From CAIYZT01 sp052387855 (lineage in GTDB: Bacteria > Pseudomonadota > Alphaproteobacteria > Rhodobacterales > Rhodobacteraceae): a DNA stretch of 64,000 nt. A model generated the notes under the pieces. That model worked only from the letters and a program-made list of their open reading frames with translations. It made no database searches and was not told the origin of the DNA. The translations under genes and the position numbers were made by a program. Numbering within the stretch: position 1 is the first letter of the stretch; every line of letters starts with the position of its first letter. This document shows, one piece after another, positions 27,942-35,632 of this stretch. The DNA lies in the NCBI GenBank assembly GCA_052387855.1, contig JBQTIT010000018.1, forward strand, positions 101,504 to 165,503, written 5' to 3'.

Positions 27942-28577
27942 ATGATGCTGAGCGAAAAGCTGAACTGGCGCTATGCCACGAAAAAGATGGATGCGGGCCG
28001 GGCCGTGCCCGCCGACAAGGTCGAGCGCATCCTGGATGCCGTCCGCCTTGCCCCCACCTCGTCAGGGCTGCAACCTTTCGAAGTGATCGTGGTCACCAAC
28101 CGCGACCTGCGCGAAAAGCTCAAGGGGGCGGCCTATGGCCAGGCGCAGATCACCGACGGCAGCCACCTGTTGGTCTTTGCCGCCTGGGACACCTATACCG
28201 CCGACAGGATCGACGGGGTTGCAAATGTCGTGGCGGCCACGCGCGGCGGCATGAATGACGGGATCAAGAGCTACTTTGACGGCCTCAAGGCGCAGTACCT
28301 GGCGCGCAGCGCGCAGGTCAATTTCGAACATGCCGCCCGCCAGGCCTATATCGCCTTTGGCATCGGCCTGACGGCGGCGGCCTTTGAAGGCGTGGATGCT
28401 ACCCCGATGGAGGGCTTTGATCCCGCCGCCGTGGACGAGATTCTGGGCCTGCGCGCGCGCGGGCTGCGGTCGGTCACGCTGATGCCGCTGGGCTACCGCG
28501 CGGCCGAGGGCGACTGGCTGGCCGGCCTGCCCAAGGCCCGGCGGCCGAAATCCGAGATGATCACCGAACTGGCCTGA
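27942..28577 (+). CDS. nitroreductase-family NAD(P)H-dependent oxidoreductase
   Basis: A 211-residue flavoprotein of the NfsB/nitroreductase type. The N-terminal LNWRYATKKMDAG and APTSSGLQPFEVIVV form the FMN-binding segment, AFGIGLTAAAFEGVDATPME the middle helix, and the C-terminal VTLMPLGYRAAEGDWLAGLP the usual closing strand; RRPKSEMITEL ends the protein. Such enzymes reduce quinones, nitro compounds or enones with FMN as homodimers in the cytoplasm; the physiological substrate is unknown. Tandem ATGs occur at 27942 and 27945. It is separated from cmk by 132 bases with a hairpin and is probably monocistronic. Confidence 0.9.
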   Translation: MMLSEKLNWRYATKKMDAGRAVPADKVERILDAVRLAPTSSGLQPFEVIVVTNRDLREKLKGAAYGQAQITDGSHLLVFAAWDTYTADRIDGVANVVAATRGGMNDGIKSYFDGLKAQYLARSAQVNFEHAARQAYIAFGIGLTAAAFEGVDATPMEGFDPAAVDEILGLRARGLRSVTLMPLGYRAAEGDWLAGLPKARRPKSEMITELA

Positions 28578-28630
28578 CCAGAATGCCGGTTCCCGGGCGG
28601 GCCAAGCGGCCGCGCCCGGGGGCTGCAATC

Positions 28631-29008
28631 CTATTTGGCGTGGCGCCAGACGTTGACGGCAAAGAACACCAGGCCCAGCAGCACCATCACCTCGACGATC
28701 GGCGCCAGCGGGAACATCGCGGCTTCCGCGATCTTTCCGGTCAGCAGCAGCCACAGCATCGACAGCAGCACGGCCGTTCCGATCTGGTGCAGCCAGAAAT
28801 GCGCCACCGCCAGCCTGGACGCCGCCGCCGCAGGGTAAAGGTGGTAAAAGAACCCGAAAACCATCATCAGCACAAAGCCGAGCAGGTTCATGTGGGCGTG
28901 GACCGGGACCAGCGTGTAATCGCTGGCGCCCCCCATATAGGCCCCGATCGAGACGCCAACGATGATGTAGAGCGACCCGATCCCCATGAAAAGACGTGCG
29001 ATATTCAT
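28631..29008 (-). CDS. small four-helix membrane protein with conserved histidines (cytochrome-oxidase-subunit-like)
   Basis: A 125-residue protein with about four membrane helices. Helix 2 begins VPVHAHMNLLGFVLMMVFGF and continues into FYHLYP, placing histidines at H37, H39 and H56; H70 and H74 sit at the next helix (AVAHFWLHQ). This pattern resembles fragments of heme-copper oxidase subunit I or NnrS-like haem/copper proteins, and short homologues are often labelled cytochrome-c oxidase in Rhodobacteraceae. It is far too short to be an oxidase by itself. It stands alone between the nitroreductase and rimO genes. Haem or copper binding is inference. Confidence 0.7.
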   Translation of the reverse strand: MNIARLFMGIGSLYIIVGVSIGAYMGGASDYTLVPVHAHMNLLGFVLMMVFGFFYHLYPAAAASRLAVAHFWLHQIGTAVLLSMLWLLLTGKIAEAAMFPLAPIVEVMVLLGLVFFAVNVWRHAK

Positions 29009-29134
29009 TCTTCACTCCCCCCTTGTTGTGCCGTGTTGTACCGGCATTGAGCCACCAGTCTAACACCGCGCGGAGGGTTCGGGTCAATATTTTGAATTGG
29101 TGCGGTCGCGCAGGATCGGCCGGAATGACTGCTG

Positions 29135-30502
29135 TCAGACCGGGCGGCCCCACAGGTCATACTCGCCCGCCTCGTCGACCCGGACCTCAACCAGATCGCC
29201 CGGTCTCAGCCCGTCAAAGCCCTCGTCGATGTAGAGGTTGCCGTCGATCTCGGGCGCATCGGCGCGGGTGCGGCAGGTGGCGCCGTCTTCGTCCACCTCA
29301 TCGACGATCACCTGTTGCAGGCTGCCGACCTTGGCCGCCAGCTTTGCCTCGGAAATGCCTTGGGCCTTTTCCATGAACCGGTCCCAGCGGTCCTGCTTGA
29401 CCTCTTCGGGCACATGGCCGGGCAGCGCGTTCGACCGCGCACCGGCGACGTTTTCGTATTTGAAGCAGCCGACCCGGTCGAGTTGCGCCTCGTCCAGCCA
29501 GTCCAGCAGGGTCTGGAATTCATCCTCGGTCTCGCCCGGATAGCCGACGATGAAGGTCGACCGCAGGGTGATGTCCGGGCAGACGCCGCGCCAGGCGGCG
29601 ATTTCGTCCAGCGTGCGCGCGGCGGCGGCGGGGCGGGCCATGCGGCGCAGGGTGTCGGGATGGGCGTGCTGAAACGGGATGTCGAGATAGGGCAGCACCA
29701 GGCCATCTGCCATCAGCGGGATCAGGTCGCGCACATGGGGATAGGGATAGACGTAGTGCAGCCGCACCCAGGCGCCGAGCGAGCCCAGATCGCGCGCAAG
29801 GTCCGTGATATGGGCGCGGTGGCCGCGATCCGCCGCGTGTTTGATGTCAACGCCGTAAGCCGAGGTGTCCTGCGAGATGACCAACAGCTCTTTGACCCCC
29901 GCCGCGACCAGCCGTTCCGCCTCGCGTAGCACGGCATGGGCGGGGCGGCTTGCCAAACGGCCGCGCATGTCGGGGATGATGCAGAACTTGCACTTGTGGT
30001 TGCAGCCCTCGGAGATCTTCAGATAGCTGTAATGGCGCGGGGTCAGGCTGACCCCCGTGGCCGGAAGCAGGTCGATGAAGGGATCGGGCGCGGGCGGCAC
30101 CGCCCGGTGCACGGCGTCAAGCACAGACTCGTACTGGTGCGGGCCGGTCACCGCCAGGACGCGCGGATGCGCGCCGGTGATATACTCCGGCTCTGCCCCC
30201 AGGCAGCCGGTGACGATCACCCGCCCGTTTTCCACCAGCGCCTCGCCGATCGCGTCCAGGCTTTCGGCCTTGGCGCTGTCGAGAAAGCCGCAGGTGTTGA
30301 CGATCACCGCATCGGCGCCCTTGTAGTCGGGCGAGATCGCATAGCCCTCAGCGCGCAGGCGGGTCAGGATACGCTCTGAATCCACCAGCGCCTTGGGACA
30401 GCCAAGCGAGACCATGCCGATCGTCGGCTGCCCCGCCCGGCGCGTGTCAGGGATGAGCGAACGGGCAAGGTCGGGGCGCAGGAGCGGCGGGTTCTGGGTC
30501 AT
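29135..30502 (-). CDS. rimO: ribosomal protein S12 methylthiotransferase RimO
   Basis: A 455-residue radical-SAM enzyme that methylthiolates an aspartate of ribosomal protein S12. The N-terminal cluster cysteines are in SLGCPKALVDSER, VNTCGFLDSAK and TGCLGAEPE; the radical-SAM cluster is CNHKCKFC within KISEGCNHKCKFCIIPDMRG; a C-terminal TRAM domain follows (DEAGEYDLWGRPV at the end). GCPKALVDSE distinguishes RimO from MiaB. The start ATG at 30502 is chosen over a frame extension of 29 codons; the Shine-Dalgarno is weak. It is divergent from the DNA methyltransferase gene. Confidence 0.95.
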   Translation of the reverse strand: MTQNPPLLRPDLARSLIPDTRRAGQPTIGMVSLGCPKALVDSERILTRLRAEGYAISPDYKGADAVIVNTCGFLDSAKAESLDAIGEALVENGRVIVTGCLGAEPEYITGAHPRVLAVTGPHQYESVLDAVHRAVPPAPDPFIDLLPATGVSLTPRHYSYLKISEGCNHKCKFCIIPDMRGRLASRPAHAVLREAERLVAAGVKELLVISQDTSAYGVDIKHAADRGHRAHITDLARDLGSLGAWVRLHYVYPYPHVRDLIPLMADGLVLPYLDIPFQHAHPDTLRRMARPAAAARTLDEIAAWRGVCPDITLRSTFIVGYPGETEDEFQTLLDWLDEAQLDRVGCFKYENVAGARSNALPGHVPEEVKQDRWDRFMEKAQGISEAKLAAKVGSLQQVIVDEVDEDGATCRTRADAPEIDGNLYIDEGFDGLRPGDLVEVRVDEAGEYDLWGRPV

Positions 30503-30524
30503 GTCGGGGGGTATAGCGGGTTTG

Positions 30525-30600
30525 GCCGGGGGGGGCAAATCGCCCCTGGCAGCGCCTGCGCCCGGCCGGGGATTGGATATTTGTGCCAAAGTGAAAGGTG
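30525..30600 (+). repeat. degenerate copy of the hairpin plus GGATATTT element, copy 3
   Basis: Between rimO and the methylase gene, GGGGC-aaatc-GCCCC (30532-30545) and the palindrome CCCGGCCGGG (30561-30570) precede GGATATTTGTGCC (30575-30587). The order of parts matches the elements at 19230 and 59425 but the stems are short, so this assignment is tentative. Confidence 0.4.
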
Positions 30601-30690
30601 AGGTTGCGCAGTTGCCCGGAGGGGTGGAACAGGGTTAACCTGATCTTTACGCGTCAGACGGCAGGGTGCGGGGGCGGCGCGCGAGGGCAG

Positions 30691-32391
30691 ATGAACCATT
30701 TGCATTACGGCGACAATCTGACGGTGCTGCGGGACAGCATCGCCTCTGAGAGCGTCGATCTGGTCTACCTGGACCCGCCGTTCAATTCGAACGCCAGCTA
30801 CAACGTGCTGTTCAAGGGGCCGCAGGGCACCGACAGCGCCGCGCAGATCGAGGCGTTTGACGACACCTGGCACTGGAACGACAGCGCCGAGGCCGCCTTT
30901 GGCGACGTGGTGCGGGGCGGCAACGCGGCCGCGACGACGATGCTGCGCGCGATGCGGTCATTTCTGGGCGACAATGACATGATGGCTTACCTCGCCATGA
31001 TGGCGGTGCGGCTGATCGAGCTGCACCGGGTGCTGAAGCCGACCGGGAGCCTGTACCTGCACTGCGACCCGACGGCGAGCCATTATCTGAAGGTGTTGCT
31101 GGATGCGGTGTTTGGGGCGAGTGGGTATCGAACGGAGATTTCTTGGAAGCGTTCTTCAGCGCATAACGACGCCAAACAGGGACGTGTCCAGTATGGCAAT
31201 ATTAGCGACACGATCTTCTTCTACACTAAGGGAAAGACATGGACTTGGAACTGGCAATTCACGGGTTATGACGATTCCTATGTCGAAAGCGCATATCGGC
31301 TCAAAGACAAGGACGGGCGGCGCTATCGCCGGGACAATTTGACAGCAGCAAAGTCGGGTGGGGACGTTTCTTACCTTTGGCCGGTCAAGCGGCCTATCGG
31401 TGGTGCTTGGGAAGCTGACCTGTCGAATGAATTTGAGCAACCACGAGAGGGATGGGAATATCGGCAAGTTCCACCCTACAATGGTCGATTTTGGGCATAC
31501 AGCAAAGAAAACATGAGGAAATTTGCCGAGGAGGACCGGCTGGCATACGCGTCAAGTGGGATGGCCGAATATAAACGTTACCTTGATGAAATGCCCGGCG
31601 TTCCACTTCAAAACCTTTGGACGGACATACCCCCGGTCATCGGCCGAGACAGCCTCGGCTACCCCACCCAAAAACCCGTCGCCCTGCTGGAGCGTATCCT
31701 GAACGCCTCGTCCAACCCCGGGGATGTGGTGCTCGACCCGTTCTGCGGCTGTGGCACCACGGTGCATGCGGCGCAAAAGCTGGGGCGGCAGTGGATCGGC
31801 ATCGACGTCACGCATCTTGCCATCGGCCTGATCGAAAAGCGGCTGCGTGATGCCTTTCCGGGGGTGGAGTTCAAGACCCACGGCACCCCGCAGGACATCG
31901 AAGGCGCGCGCAACATGGCGGCGCGGGGGCGCGAGGACAAGAATTACTATTTTGAATTCGAGAAATGGGCGCTGTCGCTGATCGCCGCGCAGCCGGGCAA
32001 CCTGTCGAAAAAGGGCGCCGACAAGGGCATCGACGGCAACATCTTTTTCGGCGCGAAGCACGAGGGGCGGGCGATTGTCAGCGTCAAGGCCGGCGACAAC
32101 GTGGGCGTCAGCATGATCCGCGACCTGCGCGGCGTGATCGAGCGCGAGGGGGCGGACATCGGCATCTTCCTGACCCTGACGGACCCCTCGCGCCCGATGA
32201 TCACCGAGGCGGCGGGGGCGGGGCTCTGCGAGGTGGCAGGCTTCGGCGCGGTGCCGCGCATCCAGATCGTGACCATCGAAGAGGCGATGCGCCTGCGCGA
32301 CCGGGCGGTGCGGCTGCCCGCGCGGCAGGACGGATTCAAGAAAGCCGCGCGCGAAGAGGACCAGAGCCGGCAAAGGTCGCTGGACCTGTAG
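30691..32391 (+). CDS. DNA methyltransferase (beta-class N4/N6 type) with C-terminal Mrr-like domain
   Basis: A 566-residue protein. Motif IV is LDPPF at residues 27-31 and the SAM-binding motif I is DPFCGCGTT at 349-357; this IV-then-I order is that of beta-class N6-adenine/N4-cytosine methylases. The variable region between (about residues 140-317, bases 31110-31640) should hold target recognition. The C-terminal 150 residues look like a PD-(D/E)xK fold related to Mrr: DKGIDG at 444-449, SVKAG at 464-468 and IRDLRGVIEREGADIGIFLT. Start ATG 30691 has a GAGGG upstream. The recognition region is clearly AT-richer (about 51% GC by my count over 31141-31620) than its flanks. There is no separate restriction gene. 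It is not CcrM, which is shorter and has a DPPY-type motif. Confidence 0.88.
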   Translation: MNHLHYGDNLTVLRDSIASESVDLVYLDPPFNSNASYNVLFKGPQGTDSAAQIEAFDDTWHWNDSAEAAFGDVVRGGNAAATTMLRAMRSFLGDNDMMAYLAMMAVRLIELHRVLKPTGSLYLHCDPTASHYLKVLLDAVFGASGYRTEISWKRSSAHNDAKQGRVQYGNISDTIFFYTKGKTWTWNWQFTGYDDSYVESAYRLKDKDGRRYRRDNLTAAKSGGDVSYLWPVKRPIGGAWEADLSNEFEQPREGWEYRQVPPYNGRFWAYSKENMRKFAEEDRLAYASSGMAEYKRYLDEMPGVPLQNLWTDIPPVIGRDSLGYPTQKPVALLERILNASSNPGDVVLDPFCGCGTTVHAAQKLGRQWIGIDVTHLAIGLIEKRLRDAFPGVEFKTHGTPQDIEGARNMAARGREDKNYYFEFEKWALSLIAAQPGNLSKKGADKGIDGNIFFGAKHEGRAIVSVKAGDNVGVSMIRDLRGVIEREGADIGIFLTLTDPSRPMITEAAGAGLCEVAGFGAVPRIQIVTIEEAMRLRDRAVRLPARQDGFKKAAREEDQSRQRSLDL

Positions 32392-32427
32392 CGCGGCGCG
32401 GGCAGCCCGCCAAGGGCGCGCCGAAGA

Positions 32428-32444
32428 GTCGGGCTGCGCCCGAC
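32428..32444. terminator. hairpin between methylase gene and gcrA
   Basis: Perfect 7-base stem GTCGGGC / GCCCGAC with loop TGC, followed by CTACGA. It lies between two convergent genes and resembles the common dispersed GTCGGGC-loop-GCCCGACCTAC palindrome. It has no T-run but could end both transcripts. Confidence 0.55.
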
Positions 32445-32454
32445 CTACGATAGC

Positions 32455-33087
32455 CTACCGCCGCCGGTCGCGCCTTGCGCTCATCGGCTGGAAGGCGACG
32501 CCGACATGGGCCTCGCAATACGGCTTTCCGGCGACCGAGGGCAGGCCGCAGAACCAGAAATCGTCGGTCGCGGGGTCGCCCACGGGCCATTTGCAGGTCC
32601 GCTCGGTCAATTCCATCAGCGTCAGCCGCTTGGCGCGCTTTTCGACCTCGCGCACCGAGGCGAGCGCCTCGGGCGAGATCTCGTTCAGGCTGGGCTGGGG
32701 CGGCAGGGGCTGGCCGGCGGGGATGATCGCCTTGCGCAGCGGGATCGGGGTGACGTTGGTGGCGGCGGCCGGGGCGGCGGGGCGCTCGGGCGCGGTGGTG
32801 GTGGCGGCGGCGGCCGGGGCGGCGGCGGGGCGCGGCGCGGGTTCGGCGCGGGGCGGGGCCGGCGGCTCTGCCTTGGGGGCGGGATCGGGGCGCAGGGCGC
32901 TGGAAAGGTCGGCCTCGGCCTCGGCCTTGTCGGGGCTGCCGGCGCGGTTCGACAGGCCCAGCCGGTGGACCTTGCCGATCACCGCGTTGCGCGTGACGCT
33001 GCCAAGCTCCTTGGCGATCTGGCTGGCCGACTGGCCCTCGGCCCACATGCGCTTCAGGGTCTCGACCCGCTCGTCGGTCCAGGACAT
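32455..33087 (-). CDS. gcrA: GcrA cell-cycle regulator
   Basis: A 210-residue alphaproteobacterial cell-cycle factor that binds RNA polymerase sigma70 and prefers promoters with methylated GANTC sites. The N-terminus MSWTDERVETLKRMWAEGQS and SASQIAKELGSVTRNAVIGK form the HTH that is almost invariant in the family. A long Ala/Pro-rich linker follows, and the C-terminal domain has CKWPVGDP, FCGLP and YCEAHVGVAFQP cysteines and histidine. The upstream frame extension (27 codons) is ignored because MSWTDERV is the family start. It is convergent with the DNA methylase gene, but no evidence ties the two together. Confidence 0.96.
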   Translation of the reverse strand: MSWTDERVETLKRMWAEGQSASQIAKELGSVTRNAVIGKVHRLGLSNRAGSPDKAEAEADLSSALRPDPAPKAEPPAPPRAEPAPRPAAAPAAAATTTAPERPAAPAAATNVTPIPLRKAIIPAGQPLPPQPSLNEISPEALASVREVEKRAKRLTLMELTERTCKWPVGDPATDDFWFCGLPSVAGKPYCEAHVGVAFQPMSARRDRRR

Positions 33088-33222
33088 GCTCGTCTCCGAT
33101 AAAAGGTGCTCAAGGCCGGCAGGCTGCACGGGGCCGAACCTGCCTTTTGCAAGCCCCTCCCCGGGCAAAGCGGATACAGGGACCGGGCCGGCTTTGCAAG
33201 CGGCCGATCAGCCGCGCACCTG

Positions 33223-34299
33223 TCAGGCCGCGACGGGGTGGCTTTTGGGGCGGTAAAGCAGCGCCGCCGCCTCGGCCGATTTCAGCACGCGCCGTGCGGC
33301 CTGGAACTGGCTGCTACCGGGCAGGGCCAGATCGGGGAACAGTGCCATGATCTCGGCCCGCGCCTGCGGATCGCCCTGCTCCAGCATGTCGCCGGGAAAG
33401 AAGCTTTCGGCCCAGGCCCCCTCGGCCAGCACCAGCTCGTGCCGGTCCAGCAGGATATGGACATAGCTGACCGGCCCGCAGGGCGCCTCGCTGATGCCGG
33501 GCTGGCCGACCAGGTGCCGCGCGGCCACCAGAACCTCGGGCTCGCCGAACTGCAACTCTGCGCTGCCCCCCGTGATCAGCATGCGGTGCTGGGGCGAGAC
33601 GCGCAGCTCTGCGAGGTTGCCGAGCGCCCCGGCGGCGATGCGGATCGGGGTGTGGTTGCCGCGCCCCAGGGTCTCGGTCCGGCCGATCCAGCGGATGGGC
33701 TGCGCCCCGTGGTCAAGCGTGACCACCAGATCGCCGGTGCGCAGCGTTTCCACCGCCCGCTCGCCGGTGGGGGTCAGCACCCTGGTGCCGGCGGCAAAGC
33801 AGGCCAGAAAGTCGGTCGTCTGCCGGTTCGCCTGCAAGCCCGAGTTGGTGGAGGTCGAAACGGTGGTCAGCGTCACCGACTGGATCGGCTTGGCGATCAG
33901 CGCCGCCTGGGCCGCGTTGTTGGCGGTGTTCGGCACCAGAAAGGTGTTGCCAAACTCGTCCTGGATGACGTTCAGCGTGCCGGTCCATGTGGTGCCGTCG
34001 GTATAGGTCAGCGTACCGGTGTACTGCACCACGGAGTCAAAGGTCGTGGTAACGGGACCCGCCCCCTCGCCCAGATCATAGGTTACTGTATCGCCGGCAA
34101 CGCTGTTGTCCTGTTCAAGCTGCCCGGGCGAGCCGCCGACGTTGGTCGTGGTGACTAAGACCTCTTCTTCAAAGATCTGATCGGTTGCGCTGCCATAGGT
34201 GCCCAGGATCGAGCTTGCGTTTTCGGCCGTGGTGTTGCCTTCGGTCGGGTCGACGACCGTCAGTTGACCGAGGTAAATGGCATTCCAACTTGTCGGCAT
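33223..34299 (-). CDS. Hint-domain (Hedgehog/intein-type) protein
   Basis: A 358-residue protein without a clear signal peptide. Residues 1-160 are Thr/Ser/Asn/Gly-rich beta-type sequence (for example DGTTWTGTLNVIQDEFGNTF), as in secreted adhesin-like proteins of Rhodobacteraceae. From C167 it has a Hint_2 domain: CFAAGTRVLTPTGERAVETL, RTGDLVVTLDHGAQPIRWIG and the later LRVSPQHRMLITG. Cys167 at the beginning of the Hint fold could start an N-S acyl shift as in self-splicing proteins, but I see no C-extein motif (HN-C/S/T), so cleavage or cargo attachment rather than splicing is likely. Such proteins are usually exported by type I secretion. It is alone in its neighbourhood. Confidence 0.85.
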   Translation of the reverse strand: MPTSWNAIYLGQLTVVDPTEGNTTAENASSILGTYGSATDQIFEEEVLVTTTNVGGSPGQLEQDNSVAGDTVTYDLGEGAGPVTTTFDSVVQYTGTLTYTDGTTWTGTLNVIQDEFGNTFLVPNTANNAAQAALIAKPIQSVTLTTVSTSTNSGLQANRQTTDFLACFAAGTRVLTPTGERAVETLRTGDLVVTLDHGAQPIRWIGRTETLGRGNHTPIRIAAGALGNLAELRVSPQHRMLITGGSAELQFGEPEVLVAARHLVGQPGISEAPCGPVSYVHILLDRHELVLAEGAWAESFFPGDMLEQGDPQARAEIMALFPDLALPGSSQFQAARRVLKSAEAAALLYRPKSHPVAA

Positions 34300-34476
34300 C
34301 TGCGGGCACCACTTGAAAGGGACGGCGCGGGCCGTCGAGACATCACTTTTGCCCCTTATAGCCCCTGTTTCAGGCGAATTGAAGGCTGTTCATCAACGAG
34401 TGGTTAAGGGTTCGGCCGCGCTTGTCCGGACCGGGCCTGTGCGGCTAGGCTTTCGAGGCGCCTGAAAGGACCAAGC

Positions 34477-35622
34477 ATGCCACCCTCGCCCATCGCCCGC
34501 CACGACAACCCCGACCTTGCGGTCGGCGCCGATGCCCGCCCGCGATGGAATTCGGCCCCGCACCGGCGGCACGGCTTTCACAACCTGCACCGACTGGCGC
34601 GCTATGTGCAGTCGTTCCGCGCCGCCAGCGTGCTGGACCTGCGCCGCGCCACCGATCCGGCCATCGCGCAGCGGTCGGACGTGGCGCATCACTGCGGCAA
34701 CCCGTGGTTTTCCGCCATGGTCGTGGCCGAAGGCAGCCGCATCCTCTTTGAACGCTACGCCGCCGATTTTTCGGCCGATCAGCCCCATTCGGTGATGTCG
34801 ATCTCCAAGACGGTGATGGGCCTGGTGATCGGCGCGCTGCGCGATCAGGGGCGGCTTGACCTGGGCAGCAGCGCCGGCAGCATCCTGCCCTGGCTGGGCG
34901 CGGGCTATGCCGGCGCGTGCCTGCAGGACATCGCGGACATGAACGTGAACAACGCCTATGGCGAGGATTACCAGAACCCCGAGGCGATGTGTTTTCTGCA
35001 CGAGGCGGCGACCGGGATGCGCCTGCCACGCGGGCCCGAGCCGGACGGCAAGGCGTTTCTGGCAACGATCGGGCTGGAAAAGGGGACGACCGACACGCGC
35101 AATCCGACGCGGTTCTGCATGTACCGCAGCGCCAACACCGATGTTCTGGCCGCCGCCGCCGAGGTGGCGGGCGGGCGGGCGATGACCGCCTGGCTCGCAG
35201 ACCTGGCCGATGCCGCGGGGGTCGAGGGGGCGCTGCATGTCGCCGGCGACCGGTCCGGATTTCCGGCGATGAACGGCGGGCTTTGCCTGACGGCGCGCGA
35301 TCTGGCGCGCTATGCCCTCTTGATCGCGCGCCGGGGGCGCGGCGTGGCGGGGCAGGACCTTGGCTCGGCGTCCTTTCTGGATGAAACGCTCGGTCGCGGC
35401 ATTCCCATGGCCCCGCCGCGCGGCGATCTGCGCTATTCGAGCCAGTTCAACACCAACGGCCGCTGGCTGGGCCATGGCGGCTATGGCGGGCAGTACATGC
35501 TGGCCGACATGACCACCGGCCGCGTCGCGGTCTTTCTGTCGGTCCTGGACACCGAGGACGGCTATTTCGGCAGCTATTATCCGCCGATCATCCGCATGCT
35601 GGCCGAGATCTGCGCGGGTTAG
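34477..35622 (+). CDS. serine hydrolase of the beta-lactamase (class C/EstB) fold
   Basis: A 381-residue protein of the Beta-lactamase (PF00144) family. The catalytic SxxK is S108-I-S-K111 in PHSVMSISKTVMGLVIG; MYRSANTDVLAAAAEVAGG contains the tyrosine-containing second motif, and the third-motif region is LGHGGYGGQYMLAD. There is no signal peptide, so it is probably a cytoplasmic esterase or peptidase rather than a resistance enzyme. It is divergent from the Hint gene and convergent with the M20 amidohydrolase gene (10 bases between the stops). Substrate unknown. Confidence 0.88.
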   Translation: MPPSPIARHDNPDLAVGADARPRWNSAPHRRHGFHNLHRLARYVQSFRAASVLDLRRATDPAIAQRSDVAHHCGNPWFSAMVVAEGSRILFERYAADFSADQPHSVMSISKTVMGLVIGALRDQGRLDLGSSAGSILPWLGAGYAGACLQDIADMNVNNAYGEDYQNPEAMCFLHEAATGMRLPRGPEPDGKAFLATIGLEKGTTDTRNPTRFCMYRSANTDVLAAAAEVAGGRAMTAWLADLADAAGVEGALHVAGDRSGFPAMNGGLCLTARDLARYALLIARRGRGVAGQDLGSASFLDETLGRGIPMAPPRGDLRYSSQFNTNGRWLGHGGYGGQYMLADMTTGRVAVFLSVLDTEDGYFGSYYPPIIRMLAEICAG

Positions 35623-35632
35623 GCCCCCACCC

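Noticed and set aside
29075..29100. TCAATATTTTGA as a possible FNR/NNR site upstream of the small membrane protein gene
   Set aside because: The half-sites are in the wrong orientation (TCAA-N4-TTGA rather than TTGAT-N4-ATCAA), so it does not match FNR, and no other anaerobic signal is present.
30691..32391. Identity of the methylase as CcrM because gcrA is next to it
   Set aside because: CcrM is about 360 residues with a different motif IV and C-terminal domain; this 566-residue protein has DPPF and an Mrr-like tail, and the two genes are convergent with a hairpin between.
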